A DNA stretch of 64,000 nucleotides from Glandiceps talaboti (lineage: Eukaryota; Hemichordata; Enteropneusta; Spengelidae), in the NCBI RefSeq assembly GCF_964340395.1, contig NC_135554.1:1186001-1250000 (forward strand). The letters are read 5' to 3'. Below, piece by piece: positions 1 to 10,605 of the stretch. Positions within the stretch are counted from its first letter, which is position 1; each line of letters starts with the position of its first letter. The notes below the pieces were generated by a model that saw only the letters and a list, made by a program, of their open reading frames with translations, ran no database searches and was not told where the DNA came from. Both the position numbers and the translations under genes were made by a program.

Positions 1-198
1 GCCCTACCCCAATATCTGTACATATACAAATGACAGTGGTTTCTATATCTGACTCACACGTAGCCCTACCCCAATATCTGTACATACAAATGACAGTGAT
101 TTCTATATCTGACTCACACGTACCCCTACCCCAATATCTGTACATATACACATGACAGTGGTTTCTATATCTGACTCACATGTAGCCCTACCCCAATA
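1..198. repeat. Tandem repeat, about 60-62 bp unit, at the left window edge
   Basis: Three near-identical copies begin with GCCCTACCCCAATATCTGTA, and a partial fourth copy starts near position 184. Copies differ by a two-base TA deletion (copy 2) and single substitutions. The array is cut by the window edge, so its full length is unknown. No coding potential is visible. Confidence 0.85.
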
Positions 199-595
199 CA
201 TGTCCATAACATATCTGGCACACATGTCAAGAACTGTTACAGTATAAGTTTATTTTTAGTGCTTTTATCATGGCCTCATAACAGCTCAATGACTAGTATG
301 CATGCGCGTCCTATACTATGCATTTTTTTGGGTCGCTTTACCCAAGGATGCATTGCGGTGCAATGACTACACATGCACATTCTATATGTTGTGCGCATTC
401 TCCACACAGAGGGCGCTATCTACAATAGCATCATGTGGCAGCCCAGGCAGCTAGTCACAAATGAATCTATCCTGCGTGAGCTTATGGGCTTTGCCTAGTT
501 ATGATATTAAAGTATTCTAACTATCTATTTTGTTAAAAATATTCCACATTAGTTTACATAATGCAAAATTTATACTGGTTCTATGGTTGACTTAC
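199..595. other. Intronic sequence without recognised features
   Basis: This stretch lies downstream (minus-strand sense) of the PDZ exon at 596-786 and should be intron. I see no long open frame, splice-bounded exon or repeat copy in it. Confidence 0.5.
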
Positions 596-786
596 TAAAA
601 GTGTATCAGCCCCACCGACTATACTCAAACCAAGCCCAGTTTTGCCCTTAGGTATGAGTATATGACATTCCTTTCCTGGTGTGATGGGACATGTCTTTGG
701 ATCTGACGGTGGACTTGGTGTACGTGTTGGCACTGCTATAGGTTCGCACTTCACTGAACTTGTTACTGGAGATACAGGTTTCATTG
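596..786 (-). CDS. MPDZ: MPDZ/PATJ-like scaffold protein, exon: linker plus start of third PDZ domain
   Basis: This is the last exon of the gene seen in the window. It encodes two bases completing a Thr codon and then 63 residues: a Ser/Pro/Thr-rich linker ([17 protein letters not shown]), the motif TCPITPGKE, and the first beta strand and carboxylate-binding loop of a PDZ domain ([18 protein letters not shown]). The CPI-PG-E lead-in followed by GLGLSIVGG matches the start of PDZ10 of vertebrate MPDZ (PDZ8 of PATJ). The acceptor is a long pyrimidine tract ending in CAG (minus strand). The donor is GTAAGT after a complete Leu codon (phase 0). The rest of the PDZ domain must lie left of position 1. 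Proteins of this family are multi-PDZ scaffolds that organise tight-junction and cell-polarity complexes at the membrane. Choosing between MPDZ and PATJ is uncertain. Confidence 0.92.
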
Positions 787-1097
787 CTGAAAAAAAAGAA
801 ATTAATTACAGAACTTGATACGTACAACAAATCTTCTTGGAAGACGTGCCCCTCAAATACTTTACTTCAGAATTATATGACTGAATGGAGACATGATGAA
901 AAAGAAATTGGTGGCAACAAATAAATACTACAAAGTGTCTGATAATGAAGGAAATTGCTGAATTTTGAAAATTAGACCTGAAGATCAGAGTCAAGGCCAA
1001 AAGGTTGTGTCTCAAAAGAAAATGTGAAAGTGTAAACATTTTTGAGTTATGTGGTAAATCATGATTGGTCACTACAAATATGGCTGCCATTGAGTAT
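787..1097. other. Intron sequence between exon 596-786 and family A
   Basis: The polypyrimidine tract of the 596-786 acceptor begins here. Short open frames on the minus strand have no recognisable domain. No other feature is supported. Confidence 0.5.
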
Positions 1098-1318
1098 AAA
1101 TACCACCAATGGCATTGTAGCACAACTGTACAGTTTTTAAAAATGTTTATCCATATGCTAGTCCATGCTAACAATAAGTGTTCATTTGCTGAATGACTAT
1201 CCAGTTGCCTATCCAACCATATTGCTATCTTTGCAATATACGTGATCATTTGGCTTTTGCTACATGTATGGGCGTGATCATGTTGTTAGATATATTTGCA
1301 TACATTTTTGAATGTTTT
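1098..1318 (+). mobile_element. Family A dispersed repeat, left part (split by a LINE)
   Basis: It begins with the family A head (ACCACCAATGGCATTGTAGC, then ACAACTGTACAG) and the first module (TTTGCAATATACGTGATCAT, then TTTGCATACATTTTTGAATG). The same head and module recur at 30766, 32342, 44070 and 53323. Sequence corresponding to the next family A bases (GTTCACTTGTGTATGAATTC) is found only at 6331, so the LINE at 1319-6330 interrupted this copy. Confidence 0.8.
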
Positions 1319-1896
1319 TTGGAATGACACCTTGCAGCAAGACTAGACTGTTACACAACCGAGTGTCAGTGCTGGAAACAGAACTACACACAATGGATCA
1401 ATACAACTGTAGGATAAATCTCGAAATTGCAGGTATTCCTGAACCTAATGAAGGCAAAGAGGATACAGATACAACTGTCCACAATGTCTTGCATAAAATA
1501 GATCTGTCAATTACCCCAAGTGATATCGACGTAACTCATCGTATAGGGGTTAAACAAAATTATGAAAATGGAGCAGATACGACACGTAACAGAAGTGTTT
1601 GGCCTATTATTGTCAAATTTACAACCAGGAAAAAGCGAAACCACATCTGTGAAACCTGAAGAAAACTTCAGGGACTTTCGACTAGAGATGTCGGATACCA
1701 ACAGCAGAATAACATTTTCATCAACGAAAACTTATGCAAGTCACAACGTCAACCCTTACACAAGATAAATGAGGTAAGGAAGAACGCAAAGTTTAAATAT
1801 CTATGGACTATAAACGGTAACATCTATGTAAGAAAATCTCAAACTGAGCGATCAGTTTGTATCTCAAACGAAGATGAAATTAAAAAAATGAAGTAA
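1319..1896 (+). pseudogene. LINE ORF1 remnant (RRM-like nucleic-acid-binding protein)
   Basis: The first open frame shows a coiled-coil-like start (NRVSVLETELHTMDQYN), then INLEIAGIPEPNEGKED and DIDVTHRIG. This is the usual ORF1 pattern of a short coil followed by an RRM-like fold with an N-L-x-I-x-GIPE strand. The frame is lost near 1655. Another frame then gives NIFINENLCKSQRQPL and YLWTINGNIYVRKSQ and stops at TAA near 1896, which matches the C-terminal part of such proteins. Such ORF1 proteins bind LINE RNA as a chaperone. At least one frameshift separates the two halves, so this copy is broken. Confidence 0.8.
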
Positions 1897-1970
1897 AACT
1901 TTGGAATGCCGCATGAGTAATCCGACCAGGAATCACTGTACCATTTGTAGTATTTTGATGTCATTTGTTA

Positions 1971-2752
1971 CTTTATGTATTCTGATTATCTTCCTATTGT
2001 GAACATTTATTTTATGTATTCTGATTATCTTCCTATTGTAAACATTTACTTTATGTATTCTGATTATCTTCCTATTGTAAACATTTATTTTATGTATTCT
2101 GATTATCTTCCTATTGTGAACATTTATTTTATGTATTCTGATTATCTTCCTATTGTAAACATTTACTTTATGTATTCTGATTATCTTCCTATTGTGAACA
2201 TTTATTTTATGTATTCTGATTATCTTCCTATTGTGAACATTTATTTTATGTATTCTGATTATCTTCCTATTGTAAACATTTATTTTATGTATTCTGATTA
2301 TCTTCCTATTGTAAACATTTATTTTATGTATTCTGATTATCTTCCTATTGTAAACATTTATTTTATGTATTCTGATTATCTTCCTATTGTGAACATTTAC
2401 TTTATGTATTCTGATTATCTTCCTATTGTGAACATTTATTTTATGTATTCTGATTATCTTCCTATTGTGAACATTTACTTTATGTATTCTGATTATCTTC
2501 CTATTGTGAACATTTATTTTATGTATTCTGATTATCTTCCTATTGTGAACATTTATTTTATGTATTCTGATTATCTTCCTATTGTGAACATTTATTTTAT
2601 GTATTCTGATTATCTTCCTATTGTGAACATTTACTATATGTATTCTGATTATCTTCCTATTGTAAACATTTACTTTATGTATTCTGATTATCTTCCTATT
2701 GTGAACATTTACTTTATGTATTCTGATTATCTTCCTATTGTAAACATTTATT
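1971..2752 (+). repeat. 39-bp minisatellite, 20 copies, between LINE ORF1 and ORF2
   Basis: The unit contains TTATGTATTCTGATTATCTT followed by CCTATTGTRAACATTTAY. Copies differ almost only at an A/G and a C/T position. Because 39 is a multiple of three and no stop occurs in the used frames, it is open on both strands (13-residue units YSDYLPIVNIYFM on plus, NVHNRKIIRIHKV on minus). It lies between the ORF1 stop and the ORF2 start, so I do not call it coding. Confidence 0.95.
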
Positions 2753-2780
2753 TTTCCTGTCAAGAGTCATTTTTCGTAAC

Positions 2781-4150
2781 ATGAATATACAAAGTACGAA
2801 TACTTTTAATTGTTGTAACGCTATCACACCGTCTGACTTCAATGAGTTTAATTGTTGTAACGCTATCACACCGTCTGACTTCAATGAGTTTAATTGTTGT
2901 AACGCTATCACACCGTCTGACTTCAATGAGTTTAATTGTTGTAACGCTATCACACCGTCTGACTTCAATGAGTTTAATTGTTGTAACGCTATCACACCGT
3001 CTGACTTCAATGAGTTTAATTGTTGTAACGCTATCACACCGTCTGACTTCAATGAGTTTAATTGTTGTAACGCTATCACACCGTCTGACTTCAATGAGTT
3101 TAATTGTTGTAACGCTATCACACCGTCTGACTTCAATGAGTTTAATTGTTGTAACGCTATCACACCGTCTGACTTCAATGAGAGGTACAATTCCGTTGTT
3201 GATCATTCGTTTGCAGTTTCACATGTAAATGCTCGGTCACTGAACAGAAATTATGGAGACTTTCGTGTGATGTATGAGAATATTCTAAAAAATCGATTTA
3301 AAATTATAGGCGTGTCTGAGACATGGAGAATAAATGACCCCAGTCTTTTTTCTTTAGAGTCTTATGTTCTTGAAGTTAATTGTTCTGAGGTTGGAAGGGG
3401 TGGTGGTGTTGCTGCTTACATTCATTCCTCTATTAATTATAAGAAATTGCCCTTCACTTTAGCCAATTCTGAGTCACTTTGGTTGGAAATTTGTGACAAA
3501 AAGCACAAATTTGTTGTAGGCATTCTGTACAGGAAACCCAATACTGTTTTCTTGGATTTTGAAAATAGTCTTCTGGATGTACTTAATTGTATAAAGTTAG
3601 ACAAAAAAACATTTTATTCTCCTTGGCGATTTTAATATTGATATCTTACGTCAGGATAGTAATGTTGAAAGATTTACCACAGCAATGAATTGTCTACACT
3701 TAACACAGCTAATATCAGTTCCTACAAGGGTTACTGAAATCTCACATACTGTTGTCGATCATATTTATACAAATATTAGTAATTGCTCTATATATTCAGG
3801 TACGATTGCTGGTGATATATCTGACCATTTACCCATTTTTGCGATCTTTAAGGATATGTGTTTACATAGTACATCCATGATAGAAAAAATCACTTGTAGA
3901 AATTATAAAATGTTTGTTGAAGCAGACTTTGTAAATGATCTCTCTGAGCAACCATGGAACGAGGTCTACTCACGCACAGATGTCGATGACGCTTAACACT
4001 TTCTTTACAATTTTCAGTGATTGTTGTAACAAACATGCTCCCATTATTGAAAGGATCATTAAGAGTATTGGCAAATGCAAACCATGGATTACCAAATCAA
4101 TAAAAAAGTCGATTAACAAAAAACATAATTCATTTGTTAAAAATGATTAA
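2781..4150 (+). pseudogene. LINE ORF2, N-terminal endonuclease part (broken)
   Basis: The start near 2781 leads into the 42-bp array and then an exonuclease-endonuclease-phosphatase type domain. Visible motifs are HVNARSL (Asn motif), VSETW (catalytic Glu), GRGGGVAAYIH, a GDFNID motif shifted out of frame near 3630, TVVDHIYTN, and GDISDHLPIF (catalytic Asp-His). It nicks target DNA to prime reverse transcription. Frameshifts near 3610 and 3990 and a stop at about 4148 break the frame. A 23-bp tandem duplication at about 4218-4264 (GGTTGCTAAGAGAGAATATT) adds further damage. Confidence 0.85.
2806..3183 (+). repeat. 42-bp minisatellite, 9 identical copies, in frame with LINE ORF2
   Basis: Nine copies of a unit starting TTTAATTGTTGTAACGCTAT and ending GACTTCAATGAG encode the 14-residue peptide FNCCNAITPSDFNE. 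The array is in frame with the endonuclease that follows (RYNSVVDHSFAVSHVNARSL). I see no differences between the copies, in contrast to the frameshifted LINE around it. Confidence 0.95.
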
Positions 4151-4270
4151 TTCAAATTATGAAATTGAGTCAGTAGATAAATATAAAGGATATAGGAATG
4201 TACTGACCACAGTTCTAAGGGTTGCTAAGAGAGAATATTAAGGGTTGCTAAGAGAGAATATTAAGCTTCT

Positions 4271-6092
4271 TTGTTTCTAGAAAATCAAAATAATTCTACC
4301 AAGACATGGGAACTTATCAATAACTTAATCAATAAGAAGAAATCTAAACAGGGTACATGTTTACCAGATCAATTGACTGTCATAGCATCTGATGAAAAGA
4401 TGATGACATGTAACACTCCCCAAGAGATCGTAAACGGTTTCAATAGTTTTTTTTTACAAACGTAGGGCCCAACCTGGCAAGTAAAATCCAGACACCCTCT
4501 AAATCTTATTTGGAATTCCTTCCTCAGATCTCTGAGAATTCCTTTTTCTTGGAACCTACAACAGAATTTGAAGTTGCCAACTTGTTGAGAACCCTAGATA
4601 CCAAAAAGGCCTCAGGCTATGATAATTTACCATCCAAACTTATTGTAATAGCTGCTAATCAAATAGCAAAACCGTTATCTTACATTTATAACCTATCTTT
4701 TTTACAGTGTAAGTTTCTCAGTGCATTAAAAGTAGAAAGGGTAGTACCTATTTATAAGAAAGGTTCAAAAAATTCACCTGGGAACTACCGCCCAATTTCA
4801 GTTTTGCCTGTTCTTAGCAAAATAATTGAAAAGATTGTGAATACTAGACTTATGGGTTTTCTCAACAAGTTTCATCTACTTTATAAACATCAATATGGTT
4901 TTCGTGGGAAACATAGTTCAAAGTTGTCACTCGTTAATCTGGTCAGCAATTTACTCCATCAAATTGATGATGACAATGTTACTATTGGTATATTTATCGA
5001 CTTTACAAAAGCTTTTGATACGATAAACCCTCACATTTTACTCTCTAAGCTTCAATATTATGGGATACGGGAAAACCCTTTGAGGTGGTTTTCAGATTAC
5101 ATACACAATCGAACTCAGTTTGTTTTTGCTGACGAAGTAAACTCTGAAAAAATGTCAATCACTTCTGGGGTACCCCAGGGTTCAACACTTGGCCCAACAT
5201 TGTTCTTAATCTATATTAACGATCTCCCGAATTCTTCCACCTACTTTGATTTCCGTTTATTTGCAGATGATTCCAACCTATTCCACAGATTTCCAGATAA
5301 GACAAACACTAGATCTCTCTCTTGTGAACCATCACTTCAAGAAAGTTTTACATTGGTGTGATGCAAATAAGTTGACCATTAACACAGGGAAGACAAACTA
5401 CATAATATTTCATAGTAAACGTAAAATGGTTACCACACATGGTGCACTTATCATCAATGATCAACTTCTAAATGAGGTTGACAAAGCTTCTTTTGTCAGT
5501 ATTATCATTGACAGACATTTATTATGGAAAGATCACATTGAATATGTAACAAATTGTGTTAGGAAGAAATCGGGAATGTTATTTAAATTGAGAAATGTTG
5601 TTCCCCCAACATATTTTACTGTTACTTTACAAAGCCTTTCTCCAGCCCAATATAATGTATGGTTTAGAAGTTTGGGGCAGTACATATTCATCGCATCTAC
5701 AGCCAATTATGTATATCCAGAAAATGTATGTGCGATGTATGACTTACTCTGGGTTCAGAGACTCATCTTCTCCTTTATTTAAAAGGCTGGGTCTTCTTAA
5801 TATTTATAAACTTCATAAACTTGGTATAGGAAATTTTATTTTTGATTTGTATAATAACAATCTTCCTCATGATTTAAGCGATTATTTCCAGGTGATCGAT
5901 CATAGCCCAGACACATGGTTTAAACTTTGGCTAAATTTGGCAATTCCAAAAGTACACACAGCTGCCAGTCAATTTTCCATCAGGTTTTCAGGTACAAAAT
6001 TGTGGAACAGTTTGCCAACAGAAATGAAATGTCTCACATCAAAACATCTGTTCAGGAAAGCTTTTAAAGAATACCTACTTGACGAAATTTAA
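4271..6092 (+). pseudogene. LINE ORF2, reverse transcriptase part (broken)
   Basis: Three overlapping frames together cover the RT and C-terminal region. Seen in order: KKASGYDNLPSKLI, VVPIYKKGSKNSPGNYRPIS, GIFIDFTKAFDTINP (first catalytic Asp), SGVPQGSTLGPTLFLIYIND, FADDSNLF (catalytic Asp pair), WCDANKLTINTGKTNYIIF, and the typical tail FSGTKLWNSLPTEMK before the stop at 6090. Frameshifts occur near 4460 (in a T run), 5350 and 5600-5770. The catalytic residues survive, but the frame does not. Confidence 0.88.
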
Positions 6093-6330
6093 ACAAGTGA
6101 ATATAATATATAATTATTCTTGCTTGTTTTGATATTTTCTCCCATTATGATTTTTCTTCTAGTTCTGTGGAGCCCTTATCTTTATTGATGCATATGAATT
6201 CTGAGGTGGAGCCAAACTTGATTAGCGAAAAGCTATTTTTTTGACTCCACATTGCCAATTTGTTTATTTATTTCCTGTCATTTTGTAATTGTAACTTATT
6301 TTAAATTGGCAATAACATGAATGAATGAAT

Positions 6331-7140
6331 GTTCACTTGTGTATGAATTCCTAATATTATCTTCGCAATATATGTGATCATTTGGTTGTTGCTATGGGCA
6401 TGGTCTTGTTGCTAGGACATTTGCATAAATTTTTTGAATGTTTATTCATTTGCCTTTCTATTCCTGTTCTCTTTGCAATATACATGATTATTTGGCTGTT
6501 GCTATGGGCGAGGTCTTGTTACTAGGCAAATTTACATACATTTTTGGAATGTTTATTCAATTGTCTATTAATCCCTGTTGTTATCTTTGTGAAATACACG
6601 ACCGTTTGGATGTTGTTATGGGTATGGCCATGGTTGCTAGGGATATTTGCATACAGTTTTTGAATGTTTACTCACTTGCCTACCAGATGATGTTGTTATT
6701 TGACCAAAATATACTACCATTTGGTTGTTGCTAAGGGCATGGCCATGGTTGCTGGGGCCAATTGTGTCAAAATATTTTGAAGAAAATATGCAGAAAAACA
6801 CTTCTAGAAACTCCTCACCAAGTTTCAGTCTCACTGACCAAGTACTTTTTGAAATAAATTTTTACCAAAATTCACATTGTTATACCTAATTTGCATATTA
6901 CTGATGAGGTCATTATATGCTTAATATTTCTTCATCTATACACGCACAGATGCACCCCTCTTAAATTTCAGCCCAGTCTGCTGAGTAGTTTTTGACCAAA
7001 AAGACACATTTTTAGCCCTAATTTGCATATCACTAAGGGAAACATCATGTCATGAACAATCTTAATTTACTCACCCCTAAGAAAGTTCCCACCAAATTTC
7101 ATGTCAATCTGCCCAGTAGTTTTGGAGTTTAAGTTTTGTG
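6331..7140 (+). mobile_element. Family A dispersed repeat, right part of the LINE-split copy
   Basis: It resumes family A at GTTCACTTGTGTATGAATTC and carries about three more copies of the roughly 116-bp module, then the middle section (AATTTGCATATTACTGATGA; AAATTTCAGCCCAGTCTGCT). It stops at about 7140, where minus-strand LINE sequence starts, so the CA-rich right end of the element is missing here. Confidence 0.8.
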
Positions 7141-9918
7141 ACCAATTATCACAATGACGGATTTGGAGAGGGAGAGCATTCCACGCCATAGGACTGGTGA
7201 AGCAACGCTGAAAGCCCTGTCACCATGTTTTTTTGTCTGGGCTGTAATGGTACTAAGTTTAAAATGGTCAGCAGAACGTAGACTCTGCCCCGGGACATAG
7301 AGACTGACTAACTCACTTAGATATGGAGGACCTGAACCATGAAGACATTTAAAAGTGATGACTAAGATCTTATAAATAATACGTTGACGTACTGGCAACC
7401 AATGTAATTATGTAGAGGTGGTGTGGTACGAACATGACGTTTCGAAAGTGTAATAATTCTGGCTGCAACATTTTGTACATGTTGAATGCGATTTATAGAG
7501 TACTGAGATATACTGTGTAATAATAATTGCACGAATGCGAGAGGAAACAAGCAAATGAACTAGTTGTTCAGTGGCAGACCTAGAGAGATATTTACAAACA
7601 AGAGCAATACGGTGTATATGAAACATGGAAGAATGACAAATATCTGACTAACATGATGCTACATTGTGAGACAAGAGTCAGGGATAGCTCCAAGGCTCTT
7701 TGCCTGACACTGGACAGAAATCAACGCATCACCAATACAAATATTTTGTGCGCCATTGTAAGCAGGGTCATAATTTCCAGAAAAAATAACAAATTCTGTT
7801 TTATTGTCATTAAGGCAAAGGAAATTTGAAGACACCCAAGCTCTGACATCGGAAAGACATGCTTCAAGATTTCTAACTGTATCATTGTAATTTGTAAGGG
7901 GGAAAGACATGTACAAATTGGAGTCATCGGTGTAGAAATGGTATTTACAACCATGGCTTGCAATCACATCACCCAAAGGAGATGTGTAAACATTGAACAA
8001 AATCGGGCCAAGGACCGAGCCTTGACGTACACCTGTATCAAGAGGGTAATAGGGTGACTAAGCAGAGTTTAAGATTACAGATTGTCTACAATCAGAAAGA
8101 TAAGATTTAAACCACCTCAATGCATTACCAGAGATACCTAGATGATCATGCAAGCGAGTTAACAAAAGCTTGTGATTAACTGTATCAAAAGCAGTGGAAA
8201 GATGTAATAAAACCAAGACAACATGGTGCCCCGAATCAAGAGCACGTAGAATGTCATTTGTAACCTTTAAGAGAGCAGTCTAAGTAGAATGCCCAGGTTT
8301 GTAAGCCGATTGTAAAGGTTCGTCTAAGGAATTTGAAGCGATATGGGCTTTTAGTCAAATAGCAACAATGCATTCCAGAACTTTCGATAAAAATGGCAAT
8401 TAGAAACTGTTTTAAGAATATTGCGATCAAGTGAGGGTTTTTCAGAAGAGGTGTGACAACTGCTTGTTTGAAAGAGGAGGCCACAGAACCAGAAAACAGT
8501 GAGTGTTCAAGATTTCGGAAATAAAAGGCAACAGAACACTGATAATATACCTATCCTTCAGTTTGGTGGGAATAGGATCAAGACACTAGCAAGTAGATGA
8601 GGCAATGAGTGAATTATCTCATCAACCTCATCCAAAGTACTGAGCTGAAATGAATCCAATCGACACCAGGATTAATTGATTCAAAATTTGAGATGAGAGA
8701 TTTAACACCATTTCTGAAAAACTGGGCAAACCGATCTGCAAGTTCTACAGAGTCATTATGATCAGTGTACAAGTTTTTGTATGACCAAGAAGTCCAGTGA
8801 CTAAGGTATACTGAAGAGCTGATCTGATCTCCAGCACAGTTTTCAACCAGGCCGGCATAGTGACTTTTCTTGGCTGCTTTAACTTTTTACACAACATCTG
8901 TTTGAAGTTTTCTGTATATCTGGCAATGAATTTCTAGTTGAGATTTTCTCCAGGCTCTCTCATCTTTCATCCTTGCTTTCCTTGCCTTAATGATGGAATC
9001 AGTAATCCATGAAACAGGTTTTCTGTTAGGAACCAATCGTTTCCTCAGAGGAGCACGAAAATCAAGTGTGTCACGAAGAATATAATAGAGTGAGTCCAGT
9101 TTGGATGATAAATCACCATTTTCCAGGGTTTGAGTACAACGGAAAATGGCATATGAAAGGTCAGATGCGAATAAATCAGCAGAGAAAGCTTTAAAACTTC
9201 TTGTGCTTATACATTTTCGAGTGTCTCTGTGGCGGTAGCCTGTAGGGGTGATTGATAGAAAAAACTAACAGAAAGTGATCTGACACGGAGTAGACTAGTT
9301 CCACTCGAACGTCAGCAATGGTAGTATCATCATCTACACAGGTGATAATATGATCAATGGTATAACTGGCGCGATGAGTAGGACCAGAGATCCATTGACG
9401 CATGTTGAATGAATCTAGAATGTCACGATATTTACGAGTATTTGGGTAGTCAGGTTCATCAAGGTGAAAATTAAAATCACCAACCATAACAAGCGGTGAA
9501 TTATCAGTAAGATGAGAAGACAGAAAGTTGGTAAACTCTTCAACAAAGTCGCCAACGGTGTGACCATTAGATTTGTTTGGCAGAGGACGTTAGACAACAT
9601 AATGTGACATGCGACGATGGAATTTTTATACGAACTTCCATATTAGTTCCACAGATTAACAGTAACTGTTTTTTGTGACCACTGACAGGGGTGATTTAAA
9701 TATGATAGCAATGCCTCCCCACAACCTCTATGTGGCACACTAATGATGTTGTAGCCAGGTGGAAGAGCATCTGCGATGAGTGATGTATCACTCATGTCAT
9801 CATGTAGCCAAGTTTCAGCAAGTGCTAACACATCAAGTCAGCATTCTTGCAGGTATTCGTTGATAACTGTAGTTTTGTTGGATAGTGATCGACAATTCAT
9901 AAAAGAGCAACGTAAGTC
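7141..9918 (-). mobile_element. Degenerate LINE on the minus strand (endonuclease plus RT)
   Basis: Read on the minus strand it starts near 9918 with the endonuclease motif MNCRSLSNKTTVINEYL, then ALAETWLHDD, GDFNFHLDEPDYPNTRKYRD, TYTIDH-like YTIDHIIT and VSDHFLLVF. RT motifs follow: [20 protein letters not shown] (catalytic Asp pair), [20 protein letters not shown]. The tail is PVRQRIIYKILVITFKCLHG and GDRAFSVASPVLW. Many frameshifts and stops are present. The family resembles CR1/L2/Rex1-type LINEs. The 3' end is cut at about 7141 against family A without a microsatellite tail, so the junction probably reflects a deletion or rearrangement. Confidence 0.85.
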
Positions 9919-10605
9919 AATATGGCGCCGACCTATGGTGACACGGCTCTACGCGCTCTAATATTTTCACTAGTTTTAATGTTTTTAATTCGACATTTGG
10001 CTGGATTACAGACCTATTCAAGAGAAGAACTGCTCCTCCTTCGGACTAGCTGTGAAAATTTCCAATTCAGATCTATATTCTCGACAAACTTTCATAGACA
10101 ATCTGATAGTGGATTCTAGTCAGGTCAACCATGGACATACCCATTCTAGTCAACACAGTCATCGACAGGTGCGGCGGCGGCGTGGTAAGTGAGGGGGCAT
10201 TTTGGCAAGGTTGCGCAGATGTAATTCTAAAGCACCACTTCCTAGCATTATGCTTGCTAATGTTTGGTCTTTGAGGTTTAAAATGGACGAACTTGTTGGT
10301 CTCATGTGCACCATGCAGGATTTTCGAGACTGTAATGCCTATTTCATAACTGAGACATGGCTTGACTCCAGTCTACCCGACGCTGCTATAAAGCCAGCTG
10401 GATTTGCACTATTTCGTAGTGATCGATCGAGTATGTGAAGATGTAAATAAGGAATGGGGAGGAGGTGTTTGTTTTCTGATAAATGAGACTTGGTGCACAG
10501 ATGCTAAGGTCTTATCCCATACTTGCACATTTGAATTGGAAACCCTTACCATTCACTGCCGTCCATTCTACTTGCTAAGAGAGTTTGGCTCACTCATTCT
10601 CACAG
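9919..10605 (+). mobile_element. LINE endonuclease fragment, first half (plus strand)
   Basis: It opens with MAPTYGDTALRALIFSLVLM and LQTYSREELLLLR, then an Arg-rich stretch, then LARLRRCNSKAPLPSIMLAN, VWSLRFKMDELVGLM, YFITETWLDSSLPDAAI, and after a frameshift WGGGVCFLINETWC and LETLTIHCRPFYL. This is the N-terminal part of a LINE ORF2 endonuclease. It stops at LILTV, where a minus-strand LINE is inserted. The missing half starts at 12212. Confidence 0.82.

Larger units (their letters stand above)
1319..6330 (+). mobile_element. Degenerate non-LTR retrotransposon (LINE), about 5.0 kb
   Basis: A two-ORF LINE on the plus strand: ORF1 remnant, two minisatellites, apurinic-type endonuclease, reverse transcriptase, and a 3' end of short (ATGA)n repeats at 6317-6330. 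The 5' end starts inside the ORF1 coiled-coil region, so it is probably 5'-truncated. Several frameshifts and stops make it inactive. The RT motifs (FADD box, GVPQGS) and the short tandem 3' tail suit the CR1/L2/Jockey-type group; the exact clade cannot be fixed without a phylogeny. It is inserted precisely into family A, whose halves flank it. Confidence 0.88.

Noticed and set aside
1933-2784. 270-codon open frames on both strands through the 39-bp array
   Set aside because: The 39-bp unit is a multiple of three and stop-free on both strands. It lies between LINE ORF1 and ORF2.
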